Program-made: the position numbers and the translations under genes
Shown: piece after piece, positions 1-7,032 of the stretch
How positions within the stretch are numbered: the first letter of the stretch is position 1
Layout: every line of letters starts with the position of its first letter
Origin: DATKPC01 sp035524275
GTDB taxonomy: Bacteria > Pseudomonadota > Gammaproteobacteria > Burkholderiales > Burkholderiaceae_F
NCBI GenBank assembly: GCA_035524275.1
Contig: DATKPC010000007.1
Span: forward strand, 1-29,662
Reading direction: 5' to 3'
Length of the DNA stretch: 29,662 nucleotides
Notes under the pieces: model-generated
Databases searched by the model: none
Told to the model about the DNA's origin: nothing
What the model saw: the letters and a program-made list of their open reading frames with translations, nothing else

Positions 1-1
1 G

Positions 2-97
2 CTCGGCAGCAGCGTGACCGTCGAGAGCCGCTCGATCGTCGTGCTGCTGTCGGCCGCGCCGCGCGTGGCGCGTGACCACCTGCCGGTCGCGCAGTAG
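2..97 (+). CDS. C-terminal fragment, possibly glycogen debranching enzyme (GlgX-like)
   Basis: An open frame enters from the left edge and stops with TAG at 95-97, giving 31 residues that end ...RSIVVLLSAAP... followed by a short polar tail. The pattern of an alternating beta-strand with 'VESRSIVVLL' resembles the last strand of the C-terminal beta domain of GH13 alpha-amylase-family enzymes such as GlgX, where a 'GRSxxVL' strand closes the protein. This is only a resemblance in about 15 residues, so the family call is weak; the presence of a real gene end is somewhat more secure. From here to base 373 (276 bases) no convincing gene or hairpin was seen. Confidence 0.3.
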   Translation, partial: LGSSVTVESRSIVVLLSAAPRVARDHLPVAQ

Positions 98-373
98 CCG
101 GTCGTCGTGGCGCCGACGCGGCGAGCTTGCGCTTAAGGCCCGTCGATCCGCCATCGGGGTCCGGGGCGCCGCGTCCACCCGTCGGCGTTCGACGACCTCC
201 CTTCCGAATTGCGGCGTCTTTGACGGCCATTCCGGACCCTCCCGGCGGCGCCCGGAGCCGCATACTGGAACGGCCCGCCATCCCTGTTCCGCGTTCGTAG
301 CGGCCGGCGGCAGGTCCCGCGTGTCCACGAAGGACGCCCGGGCCCTTCGACACGACATCGCTGCTCACCTGCC

Positions 374-2644
374 ATGGCTGCACATCCTCGATCCGCGAAA
401 CAACCCGCGGGCACGCCCAAGCGCACCTCGGGCCCGGTGCGGGCCGCCGCTGCCGCGTGGGTGCTCGCCGGCATCATCCTGGCGGCGCTGGCCGCCGCCG
501 CCGTCGCCGGCCAGTTTCCGCCCGCGTGGGCCGGTGGCGCGGGCGGAGCCACGATCGCCGCCGGCGCCATCGCATGGAGTCTCCTCGTGCGGCGCGCCGA
601 TGCCGCGCGCCTGAGGCAACTGCGCGACGGCGTCAAGCGCATCGGCCAGCGCAACTTCTCGTCGCCGGTGCCGATCGACGGCAAGGACCTGATCGCCGAA
701 GTCGGTGCATCGCTCAACGGCACCGCCTATGCCCTGGGCACCCAGCTCGCGACGCTGCAGGCGCTGCTGCAGATCGACCGCGCGATCCTCGACGAACGCG
801 GGATCGAGACCGTCACCGACCTGGCAACGGCGTGTGTCGGCCGGATCGCCGACGCCGAGGTCGCCGTCGTGGCGCTCGTCGACCCGGCAGAGCCGCTGGC
901 GATGGACTTCAAGGTCAACACGGCCGACGACCGCACACGCATCGATCGTGCTCGGCACCCGGTGGATCCATCCTGGCTGCCCCGCCTCGGCGACGCCGCG
1001 AACGTCGCGTGGGACGGCGAGCCTCCCGTCCCGCCGGCGATCACGGAGCAGATCCGTGCGTGTTGCGGAACCCATGCGGTCGCGGTGTTCCGGATCGGCG
1101 CGTCCCCGGCGCCACGCGGATTCATCGTGCTGGCGCGCCGCGACGGCACGCTGCCGCGCAGCGACCAGGCCGAGTGGGTCGAATCGCTCGCGGCACGTAT
1201 CGACACCGCAGCCGCCGCGGCACAGCGCGCGCGCGACGATGCGGCGCATGCGCACCGCGACGCGCTGACCGGGCTGCCGAACCGGTCGGCCCTGCTGTCG
1301 GGTCTCGACGGCGAGCTTGCCGAAGCCCAGCGCAAGCGCACGCGCGTCGGCATCCTCGTGCTGGACCTGGATCGTTTCAAGCCGCTCAACGAGGCGCTCG
1401 GCCAGGCGGCGGGCGACGAAATGCTGAAGCTCGTCGCCGAGCGCGTCCGCCAGACCGTGCGCGAAGACGATCTCGTCGCGCGCTGCGGCGGCGACGAGTA
1501 CGCGATCGTCGTCGCCGGGCTCGCGTCGGGGCGGGACAGCGGCAATGCGGCGCGCGACCTTATCCGCGCCCTCTCACGCCCGTTCGAGATCGCCGGGCAG
1601 TCCGTCTACGTCGGCGCCAGCGTCGGGATCTCGATCTTTCCGGACGACGGCGCGCAGGCGGAAGACCTGCTCAAGAAGGCCGACGCCGCGATGTACCGCG
1701 CCAAGGAGGAAGGGCGCAGCCGATTCGCCTACTACGAAGACAGCATGAACATCGAGACGCGCCGTCGCGTGCAGCTCGACCGCGAACTGCGCCAGGCTCT
1801 GGAGCGCAACGAATTCGTGCTGCACTATCAGCCGCAGTTCGATGTCCGCAGCGGCAACATCGCCGGCGTCGAAGCGCTCGTGCGCTGGGAGCACCCGGAA
1901 CACGGCCTGCTGAAGCCTGCCGCCTTCGTCGATTTCGCCGACGAGATCGGGTTGGCGGATGCGGTCGGCGCGTGGGTGCTGCGGGAGGCGTGTCGCCAAT
2001 TCGAGCGCTGGCGGGCGGCCGGTATCGCGATCCCGCGCATCGCGGTGAACGTCTCGATCGAGCAGCTGCAACGCTCGAGCTTCGTGCATGCGGTCAACCA
2101 TGCGTTGCGCGCCGGCGGCATGCGCCACGACCAGCTCGAAATCGACGTCAAGGAATCGATGTTCCAGCGCGGCGGCAAGGCGGCGCAGCATGCCATCACG
2201 TCGCTGGCCCATGCCGGCGTCGACTTCGCGATCGACGATTTCGGCAGCGGGCTGGCTTCGCTCGCGATGCTCAAGTCGACCCACGCGCGCGTCGTCAAGC
2301 TCGACCCCGGATTCACGGCGGACGCGGCGACTCACGCGGACACGGGAATGATCGTCGGCGCCGTCGTCAAGATGGCGCATTCGCTGCGCAAGGAAGTGAT
2401 CGCCGAGGGCGTCGAACGGCGCGACCAGCTCGATTTCCTGCGCGCCGTCGGCTGCGACCGTGCGCAGGGTTATGCGCTGTGCCGTCCGCTGCCCGCCGAC
2501 GAGCTGGGGCGGTTCGTCGCGCAACGCATGGCGCCGGGCTCGGCACCGGCACCGGCCCCGGCGACGGAGACGCAGCAGGCGGTCGACCTGGCGCCGCCGG
2601 AAGACGAGTGGCTGACGGTTCCGTTCCTGGGGTCGGACGGGTAG
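374..2644 (+). CDS. Membrane-bound GGDEF-EAL cyclic-di-GMP signalling protein
   Basis: A 756-residue protein for cyclic-di-GMP synthesis and/or breakdown at the inner membrane. Two hydrophobic segments (about residues 24-45 and 52-72) anchor it; residues about 75-285 form a linker and a GAF-like sensor region; a GGDEF domain starts at DALTGLPNR (296) with the signature GGDEY at 372-376; an EAL domain carries EAL at 500-502 and DDFGSG at 621-626, and also has EGVE and a QGY motif. An RxxD inhibitory-site motif (REDD) lies exactly five residues before GGDEY, as in product-inhibited cyclases. Some positions are unusual: the usual ND and GH of the GGDEF substrate pocket read NE and GQ, and the EAL 'ExTE' motif reads DVKE with Asp591 where RocR-type enzymes have a Mg-binding Glu. 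Either activity may therefore be weakened. The tail after 720 is Ala/Pro-rich. The start at 374 leaves a short positively charged leader; no strong Shine-Dalgarno site is visible. Confidence 0.93.
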   Translation: MAAHPRSAKQPAGTPKRTSGPVRAAAAAWVLAGIILAALAAAAVAGQFPPAWAGGAGGATIAAGAIAWSLLVRRADAARLRQLRDGVKRIGQRNFSSPVPIDGKDLIAEVGASLNGTAYALGTQLATLQALLQIDRAILDERGIETVTDLATACVGRIADAEVAVVALVDPAEPLAMDFKVNTADDRTRIDRARHPVDPSWLPRLGDAANVAWDGEPPVPPAITEQIRACCGTHAVAVFRIGASPAPRGFIVLARRDGTLPRSDQAEWVESLAARIDTAAAAAQRARDDAAHAHRDALTGLPNRSALLSGLDGELAEAQRKRTRVGILVLDLDRFKPLNEALGQAAGDEMLKLVAERVRQTVREDDLVARCGGDEYAIVVAGLASGRDSGNAARDLIRALSRPFEIAGQSVYVGASVGISIFPDDGAQAEDLLKKADAAMYRAKEEGRSRFAYYEDSMNIETRRRVQLDRELRQALERNEFVLHYQPQFDVRSGNIAGVEALVRWEHPEHGLLKPAAFVDFADEIGLADAVGAWVLREACRQFERWRAAGIAIPRIAVNVSIEQLQRSSFVHAVNHALRAGGMRHDQLEIDVKESMFQRGGKAAQHAITSLAHAGVDFAIDDFGSGLASLAMLKSTHARVVKLDPGFTADAATHADTGMIVGAVVKMAHSLRKEVIAEGVERRDQLDFLRAVGCDRAQGYALCRPLPADELGRFVAQRMAPGSAPAPAPATETQQAVDLAPPEDEWLTVPFLGSDG

Positions 2645-2671
2645 CACGACGCGTTGCCGTCCTGGCGCCGC

Positions 2672-2699
2672 TTGTCGTCGCGCCGGCGCTTGCGATAAT
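2672..2699 (+). promoter_or_regulatory. Sigma-70-like promoter for the thioesterase/hydratase pair
   Basis: TTGTCG (2672-2677) and GATAAT (2694-2699) are separated by 16 bases, and TGC directly before GATAAT gives an extended -10 look. It lies between the stop of the GGDEF-EAL gene and the ATG at 2767, so transcription would start near 2706 with a 60-base leader. Seen by eye only. Confidence 0.45.
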
Positions 2700-2766
2700 C
2701 CGGGTCATCCGCCACACGGGACGTTCCGCACCGGCTCGCCGCCGCGGCCGCGCCCCGCCGTCCGAG

Positions 2767-3207
2767 ATGCCGACGCCCCAATTCGAGCACGCCCTTCGCG
2801 TTCGCTACCACGAGACGGACTCGCAGGGCATCGTCTATCACGCGCGGTACCTCGAGTACCTCGACGTCGCGATGACGGAATACTTCCGCGATCTCGGTTG
2901 GAGCTATCCGGAACTGCGCGCCGCGGGATGCGATCCCTCGCTCGTGCGCACGACGCTGGAATTCAAGCGGCCGGCGGCGTTCGACGAGGAAATCGCGATC
3001 CGTGTCGCGGCGACGCGGGTCGGCACGAGCAGTTTCACGCTCGGATTCCAGGTGCGGCGCGCCGGGGACGCCGAGTTGCTGCTCGTCGCCGAGACCGTCT
3101 ACGTCAATTTCGATCCGGCGAACCGCCACGCGCGCCCGTTGCCCGATGCCGTGCGGGCGCGCCTCGCCGGCGCGATCGGCGACGCGCTGCAGGTTCCGGT
3201 CGCATGA
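2767..3207 (+). CDS. Acyl-CoA thioesterase, 4-hydroxybenzoyl-CoA thioesterase (YbgC/FadM) family
   Basis: A 146-residue hotdog-fold protein expected to hydrolyse acyl-CoA thioesters in the cytoplasm. The N-terminal block RVRYHETDSQGIVYHARYLE (residues 11-30) is the family signature, with the catalytic Asp at 18, the same number as in YbgC, and the Gly-Ile-Val-Tyr-His turn. The length matches the usual 130-150 residues. The frame is open far upstream through the previous gene in another reading frame, but the hotdog domain begins at once after the ATG at 2767, which fixes the start. The stop overlaps the next start (ATGA), so it is translationally coupled to a MaoC-type hydratase. The substrate cannot be told from sequence; a role in fatty-acid or aromatic acyl-CoA metabolism is an inference. 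Confidence 0.9.
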   Translation: MPTPQFEHALRVRYHETDSQGIVYHARYLEYLDVAMTEYFRDLGWSYPELRAAGCDPSLVRTTLEFKRPAAFDEEIAIRVAATRVGTSSFTLGFQVRRAGDAELLLVAETVYVNFDPANRHARPLPDAVRARLAGAIGDALQVPVA

Positions 3208-3644
3208 AGTTCGACGAATTTTCGGCCGGGCAGGTCATCGAAGCCGGGCCCTACACGGTGGACCGGGACGAGGTCGTCCGCTTCGCGACCGCCTACGACC
3301 CGCAATGGTTCCACGTCGACGAGGAAGCGGCGGCGCATGGCCGTTTCGGCGGCCTGATCGCGAGCGGCTGGCACACCTGCAGCATCGCGATGCGCCTGCT
3401 TGCCGACGCCGTGCTTCGCGGTTCGGAGTCGTTTGCCTCGCCCGGCCTGTCCTACGTGAAATGGACGCATCCGGTGCGGCCGGGAGACCGGCTGCTGCTA
3501 CGGGCCACCGTCATCGAAAAACGGCGCGCGCGGGAAAAGACGACGCTCGGGATACTGCGCTGGCGCTGGCAGATGCACAACGCGCACGGCACGGAGGTCC
3601 TGGATCTCGAGGCCACGAGCCTTTTCGATCTTTCGAGAAGCTGA
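3204..3644 (+). CDS. MaoC-family (R)-hydratase / dehydratase-like protein
   Basis: A 146-residue single hotdog domain of the MaoC/PhaJ family, which hydrates trans-2-enoyl-CoA to (R)-3-hydroxyacyl-CoA. The segment YDPQWFHVDEEAA holds Asp32 and His37 in the D-x4-H spacing of the catalytic pair of PhaJ (Asp31/His36), followed by FGGLIASGWHT, the conserved hot-dog helix-to-strand turn. The ATG at 3204 overlaps the TGA of the thioesterase, which fixes the start. Because the organism also carries 3-hydroxybutyrate metabolism, feeding (R)-3-hydroxyacyl-CoA to polyhydroxyalkanoate is one possible role. MaoC domains are also found in many other pathways, so the substrate is open. It converges on an MFS gene with a gap of only 25 bases and no obvious terminator. 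Confidence 0.88.
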   Translation: MKFDEFSAGQVIEAGPYTVDRDEVVRFATAYDPQWFHVDEEAAAHGRFGGLIASGWHTCSIAMRLLADAVLRGSESFASPGLSYVKWTHPVRPGDRLLLRATVIEKRRAREKTTLGILRWRWQMHNAHGTEVLDLEATSLFDLSRS

Positions 3645-3669
3645 TACCGACCGCCGCTGCGCGAGACGC

Positions 3670-4833
3670 TCAACCCGCCGGCCGAATCGCGCCCTGCCCT
3701 GGCGGCGCCAGGCTACGCGTCACCAGCATGCCGCCGAGGATCAGAGGCAGTCCAATCCCGAAGGCCCAGCGCAGCCCGGCATGCTGTGCAACGAAACCCA
3801 GCAGCGGAGGCCCCAGCAGGAAGCTGGTGAACGAGATCTGCGCCAGCGCCGCGACATTGATCGCCGCATGCCGATCCGTCCGTTGCGCCGCTGCCGACAT
3901 CGCCAAAGGAAATATCGCGCTCGTCCCGACGCCCATCAGCGCGAATCCCAGCAGCGCAGCCGGTGGCCACGGCGTGAAGCAGACGAGCGCGCAACCGACG
4001 CCCAGGATGGCCAGCAGCGTCCGCGCAACGGCCATCGCGCCATGCCGTTCGACGAACGGGTCGACGACATACCGCGTGCAGGCCTGCGCCAACGCGCCGG
4101 TCGCGACCGCCAGGCCGCCGATGAATGGCGGCTCGCCGAAGACGTCGCGCATGTAGATGGCCGACCAGTCGGCGCCGGCGCCTTCGAGCAGCAGTGCGGG
4201 CAGCGTCAGGGCGAACAGCGCGATGATGGCCGGCGTGGGTCGAGCCAGGTGGCTCGCGGCGTGCTGGCCCTGGCCCTGGCGGTGCGCGGCGGCCTCGAAC
4301 CCGCCCAGGAAGACGTAGACCAGCACCCAGCTCAACGGAACGACGAGCGCGAGGTGCCATTGCGGACTGATCGCGAGGCGCGCCGCCCCCGAGCCGAGCA
4401 GGCCGGCGCCGAAGAAGCCGAAACTCCAGAAGGCGTGGGCCCGATTCATGATCCGGCGGCCGATCGCGTGCTCGACGCGATCGGCCTCCAGGTTGACGAC
4501 GACCTCGATCGCGCCGATGAGGATCCCGGCGGGCAGCAGGCAGAGGAAGACGGCCATCGCGCCGCGCAGGTGTCCCAACAGCGCATACGGCAGCGGCACG
4601 AGCGGCAGCAGCGTCAGGACGACGCGACGATGTCCCAGCCGATCGAGCAGCGGGCCGGCGCACGTCAGCGAGATGAGGGTGCCGCAGGCCGTTCCGATGA
4701 GGCCGAGCCCGAGTTGCGCGTCGCTGACGCCGAGCGTGCGCTGCAATTCGGCGAGGCGCGGATAGAACCCGCCGAAACTGAACGCGTAGAGAAAGAAGGC
4801 GGCAAACACGCGCCGGTGCGCAGCCAAGGCCAT
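3670..4833 (-). CDS. MFS transporter
   Basis: A 387-residue inner-membrane protein with about 12 hydrophobic segments, consistent with a major facilitator secondary transporter. The loop between helices 2 and 3 reads GPLLDRLGHRRV, the standard MFS 'G-x-x-x-D-R-x-G-R-R' type motif, and the first helix starts FFLYAFSFGGFYPRLAEL. The arrangement is most like the YbjJ/Fucp-like group of MFS proteins with unknown substrates. It is followed on the same strand by no other gene (it converges on the MaoC gene) and is preceded by cheD 79 bases upstream, with a good -10 box in between, so it is probably transcribed alone. The substrate is not predictable. Confidence 0.88.
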   Translation of the reverse strand: MALAAHRRVFAAFFLYAFSFGGFYPRLAELQRTLGVSDAQLGLGLIGTACGTLISLTCAGPLLDRLGHRRVVLTLLPLVPLPYALLGHLRGAMAVFLCLLPAGILIGAIEVVVNLEADRVEHAIGRRIMNRAHAFWSFGFFGAGLLGSGAARLAISPQWHLALVVPLSWVLVYVFLGGFEAAAHRQGQGQHAASHLARPTPAIIALFALTLPALLLEGAGADWSAIYMRDVFGEPPFIGGLAVATGALAQACTRYVVDPFVERHGAMAVARTLLAILGVGCALVCFTPWPPAALLGFALMGVGTSAIFPLAMSAAAQRTDRHAAINVAALAQISFTSFLLGPPLLGFVAQHAGLRWAFGIGLPLILGGMLVTRSLAPPGQGAIRPAG

Positions 4834-4887
4834 GACGTACGGTCCGGTGGCGCCCCGGACGCGACGCCGTCGCAGGGCAAGCTGCGG

Positions 4888-4893
4888 ATTCTA
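4888..4893 (-). promoter_or_regulatory. Candidate -10 box for the MFS gene
   Basis: Read on the minus strand the sequence is ACACTAGAATCC, with TAGAAT at 4893-4888, one base from the consensus. The -35 region is weak (TAACGC-like). It sits in the 79-base gap between cheD and the MFS gene. Confidence 0.35.
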
Positions 4894-4912
4894 GTGTTCC
4901 GGCGGATCGGCG

Positions 4913-5557
4913 TTATCGCCCGCCCGGCTGCGGCGCGCCCGAGCGCACGTCGACCGCCACGATATCCGGCGCCGACGGGCCGACCGTCCAGCGCAGCCGG
5001 CGGTACGTCGTGCCGCCGGCGTCGGTGGCCAGCGTGCGTATGCCGCGCGAGGACAGCGCGTCGAGCGCCCAGCGGATATTCGCCTCGCCGACCGTATCGC
5101 CGGCGACGAGGCGCGGAAACATGTTGCCGCCGCCGATCACGTAGGCCTCGCACATCAGCGGATTCAGCGCGCATTCCCGCAGCAGCGCGAACATCCGCTG
5201 CAGCGCGGACTCGCCGTGCATCGTGCCGCTCGGGGAGCCGACGCTCATCGGTCCGGTATGGACGACGTGCGACATCGCGCCGACCGTGCGCGCCGGATCC
5301 GTGAGGATGATGGCGACGCAGGAACCGAGCAGCGTCTCGAGACGGTGGCCGCGCGTCGCGACGACGACGTCGCCCGGATGCAGCACGTGGGTCGGATGCG
5401 CCTCGCGCGCGTGCCGGCCGTGTCGTGCGTCCTGCTTGGCGTGGAGCTTGGCGTGAAGCTTCAAGGGCGTCCGCAACCGGTCGAAGGTCGGGGCCGGGCA
5501 AGTGGCAGGCCGCGGAAACATGCCGCGCGCGCCGTCCCCGGCGCCAGGGGAAACCAT
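4913..5557 (-). CDS. cheD: CheD, chemoreceptor glutamine deamidase
   Basis: A 214-residue cytoplasmic protein matching CheD, which deamidates specific glutamines of methyl-accepting chemotaxis proteins. The core starts near residue 57: VLHPGDVVVATRG, then TLLGSCVAI with the catalytic Cys80, and GAMSHVVH with His97, 17 residues later, the same spacing as Cys27-His44 of Thermotoga CheD. YVIGGGNMFP is the conserved 'GGAxMF' type motif, and GEANIRWALDAL is the family's 'G.rN' segment. The first 50 residues are a basic, low-complexity extension (HAKLHAKQDARHGRHA), so the true start may be internal, for example Met13. It is unusual that no other chemotaxis gene adjoins it; the MCP and broken cheR of this window are 13 kb away on the same strand. 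Confidence 0.93.
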   Translation of the reverse strand: MVSPGAGDGARGMFPRPATCPAPTFDRLRTPLKLHAKLHAKQDARHGRHAREAHPTHVLHPGDVVVATRGHRLETLLGSCVAIILTDPARTVGAMSHVVHTGPMSVGSPSGTMHGESALQRMFALLRECALNPLMCEAYVIGGGNMFPRLVAGDTVGEANIRWALDALSSRGIRTLATDAGGTTYRRLRWTVGPSAPDIVAVDVRSGAPQPGGR

Positions 5558-5801
5558 GCCAGCTTATCGAACACACCGCGCATCTCGTGCCGGAAGTGCA
5601 CGCGGATGGCCCGCCAATTCCGCGATTTGACACGGTCCGGATACGTCGTCGAGCGCGGATCGGATTCAAGCGCGCGATGCTTCATCCGTCGCATGACGCA
5701 TCCGCGCCGCGTGGGCGGCCGTATTACCCCACATGGACGATCTGCACGGCACGAAGCGGATCGAACACCAGGGCCCATCCTAATTTGAAGGGGAATCGAT
5801 C

Positions 5802-6224
5802 ATGAAAGCTTGGAATATCGCCACCATCCCGTTCGTCGCCGCGACGCTCTTCGCGGGCCAAGGCGCCCATGCGGACCAGGGCCTGACGCGCGAACAGGTG
5901 CGCCAGGACCTGCTTGCGGCGCAGGCGGCCGGGGACGTTCCCGCCGGGTTCGCGGCCTCGCGGACGATGGCCGACATCCATGGCCACCCTCCGGTCGCGC
6001 TCGGCGCGATGGGCGCCGTCGCAGCGCCAGCGCTGGCGCCACGCGAGGGAAAGACGCGTGAAGAGGTGCGGGACGAACTGTTTGCCGCGCAGCGCGCGGG
6101 CGACATGCCGCTCGGATTCGCGGCCGGCCTGACGTATCGCGACGTCTTCGCCGGGCGTTATCCGGAACGGGCCGAACGCGGCATGGCCGAGGTCTCGAAC
6201 GCCGGCCATTCGGCCGGAGAATGA
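5802..6224 (+). CDS. DUF4148-type exported protein with two tandem repeats
   Basis: A 140-residue protein with a signal peptide (MKAWNIATIPFVAATLFAGQ, cleavage near AHA-DQ at 24-25). The mature part contains two copies of a DUF4148-like motif: LTREQVRQDLLAAQAAGDVP (28-47) and KTREEVRDELFAAQRAGDMP (84-103), each followed by a GFA-containing turn. DUF4148 proteins are small periplasmic proteins nearly restricted to Burkholderiales and have no known function, so this gene is also a taxonomic marker. A Shine-Dalgarno site GAAGGGG (5787-5793) lies eight bases before the ATG. The gene converges on another small exported protein across a strong hairpin. The 244 bases upstream, shared with the divergent cheD, show no clear promoter. 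Confidence 0.85.
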   Translation: MKAWNIATIPFVAATLFAGQGAHADQGLTREQVRQDLLAAQAAGDVPAGFAASRTMADIHGHPPVALGAMGAVAAPALAPREGKTREEVRDELFAAQRAGDMPLGFAAGLTYRDVFAGRYPERAERGMAEVSNAGHSAGE

Positions 6225-6244
6225 CCGGAATCCGGCCTCGCCGG

Positions 6245-6286
6245 ACCCGTCGACCGCCGGGCCTCGCGGCCACGGCGTCGACGGGT
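6245..6286. terminator. Bidirectional hairpin terminator candidate between convergent genes
   Basis: A 42-base near-perfect hairpin: the outer arms ACCCGTCGAC (6245-6254) and GTCGACGGGT (6277-6286) are exact complements, and the inner 22 bases continue the stem (GCCG/CGGC, then GGCC/GGCC) with two single-base bulges and a TCGC loop. It lies in the 85-base gap between the ends of two convergent genes. There is no T tract, so termination could be by structure alone or with Rho. Confidence 0.6.
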
Positions 6287-6309
6287 CACCGCGCGAGGAC
6301 CGCCGTGCT

Positions 6310-6651
6310 TCAATTGCCGATCTTGCGGCTGTTGGCGTTCAACTGCTGGTTGAGCGCACGCTGGTCCGCCTTCGTGATGTGGCCGCCGTCCTGCGACGCC
6401 ATCGCACGCTCTTCGGAGCGGATCGTGCGGTCGTTCGAACGCAGGTTCGCGGCCTTGGCCTTGGACATCTCGCCTTCCTTCACCTCCTGCGTGATGCGGC
6501 GGTTCTGGTTCGCCAGGCGGTCGTTGACCTGATCGCGCCGCGGGTGGTTCTTTTCCCATTGCGTTTCGGCCATCGCCGATGACGCGACGGTGGCGCCGAG
6601 CAGGGCTACGACGACGGCAGCGGTGATTCCGGCAAACTGACGCTTGGACAT
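6310..6651 (-). CDS. Small conserved periplasmic protein of Burkholderiaceae type
   Basis: A 113-residue protein with a signal peptide (MSKRQFAGITAAVVVALLGA, cleavage near AMA-ET). The mature part is short, charged and probably helical: QWEKNHPRRDQVNDRLANQN, then a segment with repeated arginine and glutamine/asparagine and a tail with ALNQQLNANSRKIGN. I recall close relatives annotated as hypothetical proteins in Burkholderia and relatives; no function is known to me. The start was set at the ATG at 6651-6649 rather than further upstream because it begins the signal peptide and is preceded by a GGGAG Shine-Dalgarno site seven bases away. Heptad-like helices suggest a coiled-coil or periplasmic chaperone-like fold, which is inference. 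Confidence 0.82.
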   Translation of the reverse strand: MSKRQFAGITAAVVVALLGATVASSAMAETQWEKNHPRRDQVNDRLANQNRRITQEVKEGEMSKAKAANLRSNDRTIRSEERAMASQDGGHITKADQRALNQQLNANSRKIGN

Positions 6652-7032
6652 TTGGGGCTCCCTGAATGAGTCGATGAGACTGAGATGGAAAAGGTTGGAC
6701 GATCTCGGATTCGCCGATCCTCGGTTCGTCGACCGGCGCCGCTCGTTGCTCGGCACATGAATTAAACGCCGCCTGCCGTCGTTCGTCGGCTACGCCGCCG
6801 TTAGATTTGTAACCAGCAATGAGCGTTGATCCGGGTCGGCGGCGGATGCGACGGTGCGCCGCCTGCGCACGCCCGATCGAACGAATTGGCGGCCAACGCC
6901 AGCCGCTATCCGGATCAATGGCCTGGCGCGTCCCGGTTTATCGTCGTTCCACGGCCGCGCGCGCGGCCGCCTCCTTGGCCTCCACGATTCCATCGACGGA
7001 TTTCTCCGCCGGGCGCGGCCCGGCAGTCGGAC
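6652..7032. other. Divergent intergenic region (381 bases)
   Basis: This gap separates the divergent small periplasmic protein and the TPR-GGDEF gene. Part of it (about 6755-6825) is less GC-rich and holds GAATTAAAC and a TTAGATTTGTAACC stretch, plausible promoter material for either strand, but no pair of -35/-10 boxes with good spacing was found. A frame continuous with the downstream gene opens at 6826 but codes for an unlikely basic/proline-rich stretch before the signal peptide. No RNA gene was recognised. Confidence 0.5.

Noticed and set aside
457..2766. Long open frame overlapping the GGDEF-EAL gene and running into the thioesterase
   Set aside because: The first 770 codons are Arg/Ala/Gly-rich and unlike any protein; only the last 146 residues, from 2767, form a real domain.
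3781..5304. 507-codon plus-strand frame opposite the MFS and cheD genes
   Set aside because: Gln/Arg/Asp-rich antisense of membrane-protein codons; no domain recognised.
5627..5655. TTGACA before the DUF4148 gene
   Set aside because: A perfect -35 hexamer, but no -10 box lies 15-19 bases downstream and it is 170 bases from the gene.
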